In this document: piece by piece, positions 1-8,960 of the stretch
Layout of the letters: the number at the start of each line of letters is the position of its first letter
Numbering within the stretch: position 1 is the first letter of the stretch
DNA from: Flavobacterium lutivivi
GTDB lineage: Bacteria > Bacteroidota > Bacteroidia > Flavobacteriales > Flavobacteriaceae
Length of the DNA stretch: 42,376 nt
NCBI RefSeq assembly: GCF_014642275.1
Contig: NZ_BMIM01000010.1
Span: 1-42,376 of the forward strand
Direction: 5' to 3'
Notes under the pieces: generated by a model
Seen by the model: the letters and a program-made list of their open reading frames with translations, nothing else
Told to the model about the DNA's origin: nothing
The model's database searches: none
Made by a program: the position numbers and the translations under genes

Positions 1-62
1 TAATTAGATAGGCTCTTTTTTTATTGTTGATTTTAAGTTGTATAATTTATAGAATAATGTGA

Positions 63-266
63 GCATATATTTTTCAAAATACATTCTGTGCATTTAGGAT
101 TTTTTGGTCTGCAAATTTCTCTACCTATTTATTGAATAAAGAAAATGGACAGCATAGCAATGCTTCACAATTGTCTGTAGATATTTCTCATTTGTATTCT
201 GGAAATTACATCTTAAAAGTGTATTCGGAAAATGGGCAAAAAACGCTTCGATTGATAAAAGAATAA
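63..266 (+). pseudogene. C-terminal remnant of a T9SS type A sorting-domain protein
   Basis: The frame ending at the TAA at 264-266 encodes a tail that reads like a type A sorting domain: LSVDISHLYSGNYILKVYS, then a Gly-Gln-Lys turn and a basic end RLIKE. This matches the family pattern of a 'dvs.l.sGiYilkv' strand, a short turn and a positively charged terminus. The frame is closed upstream by TGA at 60-62, and the bases before about 130 do not read as the expected NPV-type start of the domain. A neighbouring frame reads GFFGLQIS around 110-135, which could be the missing GxxI strand after a frameshift. A terminator follows at once, as expected at a real gene end. I infer a decayed or frameshifted cargo gene whose front lies outside the window. 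An intact gene with a sequencing frameshift is the alternative. Confidence 0.45.
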
Positions 267-268
267 TA

Positions 269-298
269 AAAAAGCCAATCGATTATGATTGGCTTTTT
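269..298. terminator. Bidirectional intrinsic terminator
   Basis: AGCCAATC and GATTGGCT form a stem around a short AT loop. The stem is flanked by an A-run on the left and a T-run on the right, so it can work on both strands. It separates the remnant on the left (+) from the end of the E2 gene on the right (-). Confidence 0.8.
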
Positions 299-322
299 TT
301 ATTTGAATAACTATTATATCGC

Positions 323-1975
323 TTATGCTAACATTGTTACCGGATTTTCTAAATAAGTACGCAATGTTTGCAAGAATTGTGCTCCTGTAGCACCATCGAC
401 CGTTCTGTGGTCGCATGCTAAAGTTATTGTCATTGTGTTTCCTACCACGATTTGACCATTTTTAACTACTGGTTTTTGCTCAATAGCTCCAACTGATAAT
501 ATTGCAGAGTTGGGCTGATTAATGATTGAAGTAAAAGATTGAATTCCAAACATTCCTAAATTTGAAACAGTAAAAGTACTTCCTTCCATTTCAGCAGGAG
601 TTAACTTTTTATTTTTAGCTTTTCCTGCTAATTCTTTTACACTAGCACCAATTTGAGATAGTGTCATTTGGTCAGCAAAATTCAGTACAGGAACCACCAA
701 TCCATCCTCTACAGCAACTGCAACACCAATATTTACATGGTGATTGATTAGCATAGCTTCAGCTGTCCATTGCGAATTTACCTGCGGATGTTTTTTTAAT
801 GCCATCGCACATGCTTTAACGACCATATCATTGAATGATACTTTGGTATCTGGAACTGTATTGATAACTGCTCTTGCATTCATTGCTTCATCCATAGTAA
901 CCTCAATGGTTAAATAGTAATGTGGAGCAGTAAATTTAGATTCTGCCAAACGCTTTGCAATCGTTTTACGCATTTGCGAATTTTTGATTTCCTCAGTATA
1001 TTTTTCACCTGCTGGAATGAATGGTTTAACAGTAGGTGTTGGTTGTTGGTTGTTGGTTGTTGGTTGTTGCACATCAACTACGCTCGATGTTACTAATGAT
1101 TGAGATGAAGAAGGTGTAAAGTTCTCTACATCGCTTTTAGTAATTCTACCATTTTCACCTGTTCCTTTTACTTGTGCCAGATTTATTCCTTTTTCTTTAG
1201 CTATTTGTTTTGCTAATGGTGAAGCGAATATTCTTCCAGTATTTTCAGTTGCTGACTGTTGGTTGTTGGTTGTAGATATTTCTGCTACTGCTGAAGTTGA
1301 ATCTGTTTCTGCTTTTGGAGCATGAACATTACCACTTTTTTTATAGTTTTCTGCAATTCCGGAAATATCGGTTCCTGCTGGACCAATTATTGCTAAAACG
1401 CTATCGATAGGAGCTGATTGTCCTTTGTTAACACCTATATATAGTAATGTACCAGCATTGAATGATTCAAATTCCATGGTAGCTTTGTCAGTTTCAATTT
1501 CTGCCAGAATATCTCCTTCAGATACTTTGTCGCCTACTTTTTTCAACCAATTAGCAACTGTTCCTTCTGTCATAGTATCACTTAGTCTAGGCATGGTTAC
1601 CACAACAACTCCTTTAGGAAGTTCAGTTATTGATTTTTGTTCGTTGGTTTTAGGTTGTGGGTCTTCTTCTGATACACTTGAAGCAATAGCTTTTTCTTGT
1701 GTTGAACCACCAGCTAATAAAGCTGAAATATCTTCGCCAGCTTGGCCAATAATCGCAAGTAAAGAATCAACAGCAGCAGTTTCACCTTCATTGACACCTA
1801 TGTATAAAAGGGTTCCAGAGTTAAATGATTCGAACTCCATCGTTGCTTTATCAGTTTCGATTTCAGCAAGAATATCTCCTTCTTTTATTTGGTCGCCAAC
1901 TTTTTTTAACCATGTTGCCACAGTTCCTTCAGTCATTGTATCGCTTAAGCGAGGCATTGTAACTTTTGTAGCCAT
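323..1975 (-). CDS. Pyruvate dehydrogenase complex E2, dihydrolipoamide acetyltransferase
   Basis: This is the E2 core of the pyruvate dehydrogenase complex. It transfers the acetyl group from E1 through lipoyl-lysine to coenzyme A in the cytoplasm. The 550 residues hold two lipoyl domains (about 3-80 and 126-200) with lipoyl lysines at K43 and K164, each in ETDKATMEFES. A peripheral subunit-binding domain follows (about 248-286, FASPLAKQIAKEKGI), then the catalytic domain (about 325-550) with the active-site motif DHRTVDG (H523, D527). The linkers are rich in Gln, Asn, Thr and Pro. The gene starts 5 bases after the E1-alpha stop, so the two are surely co-transcribed. A 2-oxoglutarate or branched-chain E2 is less likely because two lipoyl domains and pairing with this E1-alpha fit PDH; substrate is inferred, not shown. 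Confidence 0.93.
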   Translation of the reverse strand: MATKVTMPRLSDTMTEGTVATWLKKVGDQIKEGDILAEIETDKATMEFESFNSGTLLYIGVNEGETAAVDSLLAIIGQAGEDISALLAGGSTQEKAIASSVSEEDPQPKTNEQKSITELPKGVVVVTMPRLSDTMTEGTVANWLKKVGDKVSEGDILAEIETDKATMEFESFNAGTLLYIGVNKGQSAPIDSVLAIIGPAGTDISGIAENYKKSGNVHAPKAETDSTSAVAEISTTNNQQSATENTGRIFASPLAKQIAKEKGINLAQVKGTGENGRITKSDVENFTPSSSQSLVTSSVVDVQQPTTNNQQPTPTVKPFIPAGEKYTEEIKNSQMRKTIAKRLAESKFTAPHYYLTIEVTMDEAMNARAVINTVPDTKVSFNDMVVKACAMALKKHPQVNSQWTAEAMLINHHVNIGVAVAVEDGLVVPVLNFADQMTLSQIGASVKELAGKAKNKKLTPAEMEGSTFTVSNLGMFGIQSFTSIINQPNSAILSVGAIEQKPVVKNGQIVVGNTMTITLACDHRTVDGATGAQFLQTLRTYLENPVTMLA

Positions 1976-1980
1976 GTCAA

Positions 1981-2979
1981 TTATAGTTTATGTGAAATAA
2001 ATGGATAATTTTCTTGTTCGTAAACAACATCATATAGTTGATTGATTTCTGGGAAAGGAGATTCGTCAGCAAATTTTTCACACTCATCAACAAGGTTTTT
2101 TACTTTTTCATCAATAGCTTCTATTTCACTATCAGTAGCATAACCTTTTTCTTTAATGATGTCTAGAACTTGTGTTATTGGGTCAATTTTTTTGTATTCT
2201 TCAACTTCTTCTTTCGAGCGATACAACTGAGCGTCTGACATAGAATGTCCTCTATAACGATAAGTTTTCATTTCAAGGAATGTTGGACCATCACCACGAC
2301 GAGCTCTTTCTATTGCTTCATGCATAGCTTCAGCAACTTTTATAGGATTCATTCCATCTACTGGACCACAAGGCATTTCATATCCTAACCCAAGTTTCCA
2401 CACATCTGTATGGTTTGCAGTTCTCTCCACAGAAGTTCCCATTGCATACCCATTATTTTCACAAATAAAAACAACTGGTAATTTCCATAGCATAGCCATA
2501 TTAAAAGCTTCGTGTAATGAACCTTGTCTAGCAGCACCATCACCAAAATAGGTTAGTGTAACACCACCAGTATTGAAATATTTGTCAGCAAAGGCAATTC
2601 CTGCTCCAACAGGAATTTGAGCACCTACAATTCCATGACCACCATAAAATCCATGCTCTTTATCAAATATATGCATTGAACCACCCATTCCTTTAGATGT
2701 TCCAGTTGCTTTACCAAGTAGTTCTGCCATTACTTTTCTAGGATCAGTTCCCATTCCTATGGGTTGAACGTGATTTCTATAGGCAGTAATCATTTTGTCT
2801 TTAGTCAAGTCCATAGCGTGTAAAGCTCCAGCTAATACAGCTTCTTGACCATTATAAAGGTGAAGAAATCCTCTTACTTTTTGTTGAATGTATAATGCGG
2901 CAAGTTTGTCTTCAAACTTCCTCCAAAATAGCATGTCTTCATACCATTTTAAGTAAACATCTTTTGTAACTTCTTTCAT
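1981..2979 (-). CDS. pdhA: Pyruvate dehydrogenase E1 component, alpha subunit
   Basis: This is the thiamine-diphosphate-binding alpha chain of the pyruvate decarboxylating E1 enzyme. The 332-residue protein has the ThDP/Mg motif that opens with GDG (146-148) and ends with ENN (174-176). It also has the YRGHSMSD loop, which corresponds to the phosphorylation-loop region of eukaryotic E1-alpha, and the MGGSMHIFD segment typical of PDH alpha chains. The length is normal. It is the first gene of a two-gene unit with E2. The beta subunit is not next to it, so an alpha2beta2 E1 must take its partner from another locus. No perfect -7 box was found in the 130 bases upstream, although CAAATTTG and ACTATTTG are near matches. 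Confidence 0.94.
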   Translation of the reverse strand: MKEVTKDVYLKWYEDMLFWRKFEDKLAALYIQQKVRGFLHLYNGQEAVLAGALHAMDLTKDKMITAYRNHVQPIGMGTDPRKVMAELLGKATGTSKGMGGSMHIFDKEHGFYGGHGIVGAQIPVGAGIAFADKYFNTGGVTLTYFGDGAARQGSLHEAFNMAMLWKLPVVFICENNGYAMGTSVERTANHTDVWKLGLGYEMPCGPVDGMNPIKVAEAMHEAIERARRGDGPTFLEMKTYRYRGHSMSDAQLYRSKEEVEEYKKIDPITQVLDIIKEKGYATDSEIEAIDEKVKNLVDECEKFADESPFPEINQLYDVVYEQENYPFISHKL

Positions 2980-3110
2980 TTGATGATTTGCTTAATCGTT
3001 ATTTTTATAATTTGTTATCGAAGCAAATAGTTTCCTCACACAAATTTGCGAAATGCAAAATTAAAACATTCCCAATCAAATGCGAAATTTTATGAATGTA
3101 ATTTTTAATG

Positions 3111-3593
3111 CTAAAGGAAGTTTTTATCAAATGTTAGCGGAAGAAGATTCTTAATAGAATCTGATTTGTAAATTGAACCCTCTTCACCCATAAAATAAAT
3201 TTCTATCGGAGTATTTTGTTTGAACTCATATTCTGATATTGATTGTCGGCATGCTCCACAAGGAGGAATAGGTGACTTTGTTAAGTTTACATCTGATGCT
3301 GCTGAAATAGCTAATTTTAAAATTTTCGCTTCTGGGTAAATACTTCCAGCCTGAAAAATAGTTACTCTTTCGGCACATAATCCTGATGGATAGGCAGCGT
3401 TTTCTTGATTTGAGCCAACAACAATTTGATTGTTATCAAGCATTAATGCTGCTCCAACTCTAAATTTTGAATAAGGTGCATAAGCATTTTTTCTTACTGT
3501 AATCGCTTTTTCCATCAAGATTTGAACATCTTGTGGTAGTTCTTGAATGTTTTCAAAAACCGTGAATGAAGTTTCGATGTTTACTTTTTTCAT
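3111..3593 (-). CDS. cdd: Cytidine deaminase
   Basis: This pyrimidine salvage enzyme hydrolyses cytidine or deoxycytidine to uridine or deoxyuridine. The zinc site is visible as SGLCAERVTIF, with the catalytic Glu after a Cys ligand, and as PPCGACRQSISE, which gives two more Cys ligands. The YAPYSKFRVGAAL segment is the usual substrate-binding N-terminal motif. I chose the ATG at 3593, which gives 160 residues. A longer frame back to 3617 would begin inside the terminator that follows porV. The gene lies downstream of porV on the same strand, but that terminator separates them, so it may be expressed by read-through or from a promoter near 3640-3660. Confidence 0.92.
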   Translation of the reverse strand: MKKVNIETSFTVFENIQELPQDVQILMEKAITVRKNAYAPYSKFRVGAALMLDNNQIVVGSNQENAAYPSGLCAERVTIFQAGSIYPEAKILKLAISAASDVNLTKSPIPPCGACRQSISEYEFKQNTPIEIYFMGEEGSIYKSDSIKNLLPLTFDKNFL

Positions 3594-3603
3594 CTTTTTT
3601 AAG

Positions 3604-3640
3604 GAAAAAAAATCCAAACTTCTTTTTATGAAATTTGGAT
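3604..3640 (-). terminator. Intrinsic terminator after porV
   Basis: On the minus strand ATCCAAATTTC pairs with GAAGTTTGGAT (11 bp with one G-U) around an ATAAAAA-type loop, followed by eight or nine T. It lies between the porV stop and the cdd start. Confidence 0.75.
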
Positions 3641-3664
3641 GTATTATTTGGTAATTAAACTTTA

Positions 3665-4885
3665 TTAATATTCTTCATATTGGTCGCCAAAATTGAATGT
3701 TAGCGAAAAACGTAATGTGTTTTCAAGTGGGTTTTTTACTTTGGACGCAGAGAATAAATAGGAAACGTCAACCTTTACAACATTATACTTGAAACCTGCT
3801 CCTAGTGAGAAAAATTGTCTGGCTCCTTTTATTGGACTTTCGTGAAAATATCCTAATCTCATAGCAAATGAATCTTGATACAAGTATTCAGCTGCTGCTG
3901 AATAAGTAAACTCTTTTAACTCTTCACTAAATCCTCCAGGAGCATCATTGAAGGATTTGAAAATGCCGGATACCCAGTTTATTTTGTTATAATTAGAATT
4001 GTTTAAATCTCTAATGTCAATTTCATCGATAGTGTTTCCATTGTCGTCTACATAAGGTTGTGAATCTATAACACCATTTCCATTAACATCAGCGCTTTGA
4101 GGTGTAGGAACAAGTAATTTGGTTAGTTCTAATCCTACTGAAACTTTGTTGTAATCATCAAAAATAAAATCAAAACCTCCGCCAAGTCTCATATTAGCTG
4201 GAAGGAAGTTTGCACTATTATCATCAGATGTGCCTGCATCGTAATTTATTTTTGGTCCAAGATTTTGAAAATTGAAACCTGCTCTCCATCTTCCATTGAA
4301 ATCGCCATAGGCATCTTCCTCAGATTGATAATAACCTGAAACATCAACACAGAAAGTACTCGCTGGTTTTGCATCTACACCATCGCCACTAGCTATTCTC
4401 AACTGAGAACGAATATATCTACCGGCAACTGACATAGAAAAACGTTCACTCAATTTCAACGCATAGGAAGCATCAAGAGCAAACTCACTTGGCTTAACAT
4501 TTTGTGCAGTTTCGTCAGCAGTTTGTCTTAGTTCTATAACGCCAAGACTAAAGTATCTTAAACTTCCTGCAAAGGCACTACGTTCATTTATTCTGTTGTA
4601 ATAAGTAACTTGTCCTAGAGAAATATCGTTTACTAATTCTGTTAAATAAGGAGTATAACTTGCTGTAAATCCTTGCTTGTCTATTGAAAAAGCATATTTA
4701 GCTGGATTCCATTGCTGAGAAAAAGCATCAGGAGATGTTGCTACTCCTTGATCTCCCATACCTGCAGCACGAGCATCGGCAGCAATTAATAAAAACGGCA
4801 CACCAGTAGTTATAACTCTACTGTCTTGCTGTGCTTTTGAAAATTGTGATGAGATTAATAAAATTATTACTGCAATTTTTTTCAT
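3665..4885 (-). CDS. porV: Type IX secretion system outer-membrane protein PorV (LptO)
   Basis: PorV is a FadL-like outer-membrane beta-barrel. It shuttles T9SS cargo from the translocon to the attachment complex with PorU. The N-terminus is a signal peptide (MKKIAVIILLISSQFSKAQ). The mature protein opens with the family signature TTGVPFLLIAADARAAGMGD followed by DAFSQQWNPAKYAF. Alternating short strands run to the end, and the last residues (LRFSLTFNFGDQ) form a typical barrel-closing strand. I used the ATG at 4885 (406 residues) because it begins the signal peptide; the frame stays open to 4909. The gene follows porU by 37 bases, so the two are likely co-transcribed. An acidic loop rich in Asp and Asn (about 230-265) looks exposed. 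Confidence 0.93.
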   Translation of the reverse strand: MKKIAVIILLISSQFSKAQQDSRVITTGVPFLLIAADARAAGMGDQGVATSPDAFSQQWNPAKYAFSIDKQGFTASYTPYLTELVNDISLGQVTYYNRINERSAFAGSLRYFSLGVIELRQTADETAQNVKPSEFALDASYALKLSERFSMSVAGRYIRSQLRIASGDGVDAKPASTFCVDVSGYYQSEEDAYGDFNGRWRAGFNFQNLGPKINYDAGTSDDNSANFLPANMRLGGGFDFIFDDYNKVSVGLELTKLLVPTPQSADVNGNGVIDSQPYVDDNGNTIDEIDIRDLNNSNYNKINWVSGIFKSFNDAPGGFSEELKEFTYSAAAEYLYQDSFAMRLGYFHESPIKGARQFFSLGAGFKYNVVKVDVSYLFSASKVKNPLENTLRFSLTFNFGDQYEEY

Positions 4886-4922
4886 TATAAATTTTATAAA
4901 AGTTAACAAATATAGTACTTTC

Positions 4923-7900
4923 CTATAGTATTACAAGTTTTTCTATTTTTTCGGCTTTTTTATTCGTTAAAGTGGATTTCACAGTTAGTTTGTAAACATA
5001 AACACCTTTACCAATTCGATCACCAAAATCATCTTTTCCATCCCAGGTTATATCTCTTGATAAAAAGCCATCAGTCATGACGGTTTGATTTTTAGTCCAA
5101 ACAATTTTTCCTGTAATTGTCATAACTTGTACTTGAACTTCAAGTGGTTCAAAAGGTCTATTGTGAGAAAACCAAAATTCTGTATAGCTCACAAATGGAT
5201 TAGGATAGTTTAATACATTTTTTAGAGTGATTGTTTCGTCACCAACAACTACAAATTGAATTTCGGCTGTTATTGGATTATTGTAAACATCCCAAGCTTT
5301 GAAAGTTATTGTATGTAATCCTGGGGCTAAATTTCTGTAAGGGAAATAAACACGACCATGAGTGTAATCATCCAATTCAGTTTGATAATAATCATTCATG
5401 ATATATGGATTACTTTCGTCGCCATCAAGTATGCCTATGATATCATGGCCAATTCCACTTGCAGTATTGATACCATGCTCGTCATATAGTATAGCTAAAA
5501 GAAAAGGGGATTCATTAGTAATTCCACCATTAACGAATGTTTCATCGTTCATATACAATTTTACTGTTGGGCCAGTATTGTCTGCAACAGCATTTTCATT
5601 TATTCCACCAATCTTAATATCTGTGTTGTAACCAGTTTTGTCTAATAATATTTGATTTCTTTTTGAATAGAAACTAATTTTTCCATTACCCAAAGGGATT
5701 CTTATGTCGCGTGGAACTACAAAGCTAAATTCAAACTTCCCATTTGTAACTGATGCATTTCCTCTAAAGATAGTTTCGCCAAGATTTGTAAAATTTATTG
5801 GTGGACTGTTGCCATCATTATTCAAAGTGCTTCTTGTGACATTTTTATCAAAAATTTCAACAGCCAATTCACCATTATAATTCGTTAGTAAATTATTGTT
5901 TTCGTCCTGCACTTCACCTGAAATTTTTACTAATGCTAATGCTTTGAAATCATCAGTAGAACTTCCAATAGGATTGTCATTTACTTTTGTTAAAATAATT
6001 TTTGGTTCAGGAATAGCTAGCATTAATGCAGGATCACCAAGATAACATACTACATTGGTTGCCGTATTAGGAGAAATATTTTTGGCAATTCTAACGGCTT
6101 CTGCTATAGATGTGTAATTGTTTGAACCATATGAAAATAAATATTGTGCGAGTCTATCGTTAAAAATTTCGGCATTGATTTGACCAATCGAACGAATGGT
6201 TGTTATCATTGAAATAGCTCCGCCTTTTGGGTTTAAATATGTGTATTCTCCAGCTGTAGGTCGATAAGGATTATCAAATCTAGAAAAATCACAAGTAATG
6301 GTGATAAATAATGGGTATTTGTATCTATTGTTTAAATTTTGTCCATCTGATTTTTCCCATATACGTTCACCAGTTAATCCATCTTCACCTCCATGACCAA
6401 GATAATTGAAAACCAATGCGCCTTTTTCAAAACTTGCAAATATTTCTTCTCTGGCTTTTGGGTATCTTTTACCACCTGCCGAAGTTTCCTGTGTATATGA
6501 ATCTAAAAGAATTTTTTTGAAGTTGATGAAAGGCTTTTGGGCTACAATATTGTCCGTCAGGTTGTTTTGTTTAGTTTGTAAACTTGCATCCGAAGTTTTG
6601 TCTGAATCGTCAGCAATTGCAACATAATTATTTTGCCAACTGCCATAAGATTTTAAATCATGATATTCAATTACTTTGTTGACCATTTCTTCTGCCTGTT
6701 GAGCATCACTTACAATCATTCTGCCAACAGCAATATCTATTCCACCCAAGTCGATTACCCAACTTCCTGTTGGTGTATAATAGTCTGTTTTTCCTTCATC
6801 AGGATCCATTAAGCCATAGAAATCATCAGAAGCAAACGATATTTCACTTTCGGTATAGCTGTTTAATGATTGATAAATAGGGACAATATTTGTGTTATTA
6901 GAAATTCTATCCAAAAAATCAAAAGAAGCATCGCCAAAAAGGTTTAGGTATTTCACTCTTTTTACTTCTGTTGATGCATTGTAATATACATATTTTACAA
7001 AGTTTCTAATGGCTGAAATATCTTGTTTTCCTGATGAGAACTCCTGATAGATGTTTTCAAGGTTAATAACTTTTACATTCAATTGCGAATAGTTTCTGTG
7101 AAAAGCGGCTAATTTTTCGGCTTGAGTGTTTAGCGATTTTGGTGTGATTATTAGATAATCAACATCTTGAAATTGTCCTTGACTATTCAGGAAAACAGTA
7201 CCTTTTAGATTCTGGTTATCAACTTTGGTTTTGCTCTCCTTTAGTGGTGAAAAATAATCATTTGGTTCAACAATAATATACTTTCTAATTTCTCCGAGAG
7301 TAGCTTTGAACGAAAAATTTGCTCCTGTAGAATTGGTTATTTTTTGAGTATTATAAATATCAGTGATGTCCCAAGCTTGTTGAACAGATGAAGCATTAGT
7401 TACTTGAAATTCTCCAATTCCAAGAATATTTGCTGCATCATTATATTGAAATCGAGTTTGCTTTCCTGTTGCTTTTAAATTTCTTTTTGCTTTAACATTG
7501 ATATAATCTAGATAACCTTTAGAATTTGGGACTCCATTATTGTCATAGGTTAGTTTAACCGAAATATTATCAGAGGATGAACTTACACTATTTTTTATAA
7601 AACCATCTGTAGCATCTGTTCCTGAACTAACTGCGCCAAAAACTACATTGCCAATAGTTTGCCCATTTGCATCAGCAGTAAAATTTGTATTATTCAAAGA
7701 AATAGCTGCCATGTGAATTTTGTATTCAACAGGAGTTGATGTGACCAAATTTGGAAATGAAAAATCAAAAGTTTGCTCAGTATCAACAGCGAATAATTCG
7801 CCAAACCAAACCCTTCCTAGTTTGGCAAGATTTTCTTTATCTATTTCGTGAAATTGATAGTCGTCAAAAGTTGTGATGATAGTACTTGCTGCTTCTGATG

Positions 7901-8756
7901 GCTGACTATACTCTTGAATCCTTTTTCCGTTTTCATTAGAAGAAGTAACATAGTAATATGACTTTTCAGCATATGGATTCAGGTTTGTTTGATTTTCTTC
8001 GTTCCAATTATCGATGCCTTCAGCATAAAAAAGAATGTAATCTTGGCTGTCAAACGTTCCGTCTTCTTCCCCTATAAATTGAATAGCATTTTCAGCTAAA
8101 TCCATAGGATAATCTACGGAATTTAATAAAGGAACAATTCTACCACCATTACCATAAATCTTAATTTTTCTTGGATCTACATTCGTATTCATTCCCAAAC
8201 TTTGGAGAAAAGACTTGGAAATTCTATATATCCCTGATTTTTTTACATAAAATCTATACCAATTTCCATTGCTCAGTACTGAGTTTTCAATAGTGGTAAC
8301 ATTGTTTAAAGATTCAATTGCTTTTTGAGAAGATTGAGAAAGAGAATAATCAAATGATATTAATTTTTTAAAAGAATTTCCATCCTTTATTATTGGATTT
8401 AATGAGAAAGAATAAAAAACTTCATTTCTGGCTTTGAAAGTTTTGATTTTTTGTTGAATAGAATTTGGAATTTCACTTGTTTTTAAATCCCCCAACTCTT
8501 CAGCCGAAATAGTTTCAAATATTGGATTGATAATTTCAATAGAATTATATGTTCCTTTGCCAGTAAAAACAAACTTGATGCTCTTGCTGTAATTGTTGAA
8601 TTGAAAATATTCGCCATTAAAAAAAGGAATATTAAAATTGAAATCACCATATCTGAATTCAGATTTTGGTTTCCAAGTTAAATTAATCCTTGTAGATTGA
8701 GCAAATGATTTGCAACAAAATATAAATAATAAACTGATGATATAAATCTTCTTCAT
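4923..8756 (-). CDS. porU: Type IX secretion system sortase PorU
   Basis: PorU is the gingipain-like (peptidase C25 family) surface sortase. It removes C-terminal sorting domains from T9SS cargo and transfers some of it to lipopolysaccharide. The 1277 residues start with a signal peptide (MKKIYIISLLFIFCCKSFAQ). The C25 catalytic domain lies at roughly 540-930. The likely catalytic His is H788 in NYLGHGGEDG and the likely nucleophile is C822 in ITITCDFSRFDNP. The end carries its own sorting-domain-like fold (NYPNPFVSYTEFWFSHNRP to the C-terminus), which is a known property of PorU. Length agrees with Flavobacterium PorU. It is first in a minus-strand unit with porV and divergent from gldJ, which matches the conserved flavobacterial order. 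Confidence 0.94.
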   Translation of the reverse strand: MKKIYIISLLFIFCCKSFAQSTRINLTWKPKSEFRYGDFNFNIPFFNGEYFQFNNYSKSIKFVFTGKGTYNSIEIINPIFETISAEELGDLKTSEIPNSIQQKIKTFKARNEVFYSFSLNPIIKDGNSFKKLISFDYSLSQSSQKAIESLNNVTTIENSVLSNGNWYRFYVKKSGIYRISKSFLQSLGMNTNVDPRKIKIYGNGGRIVPLLNSVDYPMDLAENAIQFIGEEDGTFDSQDYILFYAEGIDNWNEENQTNLNPYAEKSYYYVTSSNENGKRIQEYSQPSEAASTIITTFDDYQFHEIDKENLAKLGRVWFGELFAVDTEQTFDFSFPNLVTSTPVEYKIHMAAISLNNTNFTADANGQTIGNVVFGAVSSGTDATDGFIKNSVSSSSDNISVKLTYDNNGVPNSKGYLDYINVKAKRNLKATGKQTRFQYNDAANILGIGEFQVTNASSVQQAWDITDIYNTQKITNSTGANFSFKATLGEIRKYIIVEPNDYFSPLKESKTKVDNQNLKGTVFLNSQGQFQDVDYLIITPKSLNTQAEKLAAFHRNYSQLNVKVINLENIYQEFSSGKQDISAIRNFVKYVYYNASTEVKRVKYLNLFGDASFDFLDRISNNTNIVPIYQSLNSYTESEISFASDDFYGLMDPDEGKTDYYTPTGSWVIDLGGIDIAVGRMIVSDAQQAEEMVNKVIEYHDLKSYGSWQNNYVAIADDSDKTSDASLQTKQNNLTDNIVAQKPFINFKKILLDSYTQETSAGGKRYPKAREEIFASFEKGALVFNYLGHGGEDGLTGERIWEKSDGQNLNNRYKYPLFITITCDFSRFDNPYRPTAGEYTYLNPKGGAISMITTIRSIGQINAEIFNDRLAQYLFSYGSNNYTSIAEAVRIAKNISPNTATNVVCYLGDPALMLAIPEPKIILTKVNDNPIGSSTDDFKALALVKISGEVQDENNNLLTNYNGELAVEIFDKNVTRSTLNNDGNSPPINFTNLGETIFRGNASVTNGKFEFSFVVPRDIRIPLGNGKISFYSKRNQILLDKTGYNTDIKIGGINENAVADNTGPTVKLYMNDETFVNGGITNESPFLLAILYDEHGINTASGIGHDIIGILDGDESNPYIMNDYYQTELDDYTHGRVYFPYRNLAPGLHTITFKAWDVYNNPITAEIQFVVVGDETITLKNVLNYPNPFVSYTEFWFSHNRPFEPLEVQVQVMTITGKIVWTKNQTVMTDGFLSRDITWDGKDDFGDRIGKGVYVYKLTVKSTLTNKKAEKIEKLVIL

Positions 8757-8960
8757 AATTGTAATAGAAAACGTGAAAATTCTATTTTTAGTATTTTAAT
8801 GCAAAAAAAATAAATTCAGCACAATAAAGTAAAATAAATTACGTTATCTAATGAGAATAACAAAAAAGTGGTCTAAAAATAGTATTATTTTAAAAAAGAT
8901 GTTGCAAATTAAAGGTTAATTCTTAAATTGCGCCTCGAAAATAGTTTACCTACTAAGTGT
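8757..8960. promoter_or_regulatory. Divergent porU/gldJ intergenic region
   Basis: This 204-base AT-rich spacer must hold promoters for the T9SS genes on the left and gldJ on the right. On the plus strand TTG at 8902-8904 and TAAATTG at 8924-8930 are spaced like a Bacteroidetes promoter, but the -7 match is imperfect. I see no convincing box on the minus strand and no clear operator. Confidence 0.35.

Noticed and set aside
1425-2000. 191-residue open frame on the plus strand
   Set aside because: It is antisense to the duplicated lipoyl domains of E2; the repeat in the real gene mirrors into a repeat in the shadow frame.
8928-8960. Longer start for GldJ
   Set aside because: The extra residues would put a hydrophilic stretch before the lipoprotein signal; the ATG at 8961 gives a normal signal peptide.
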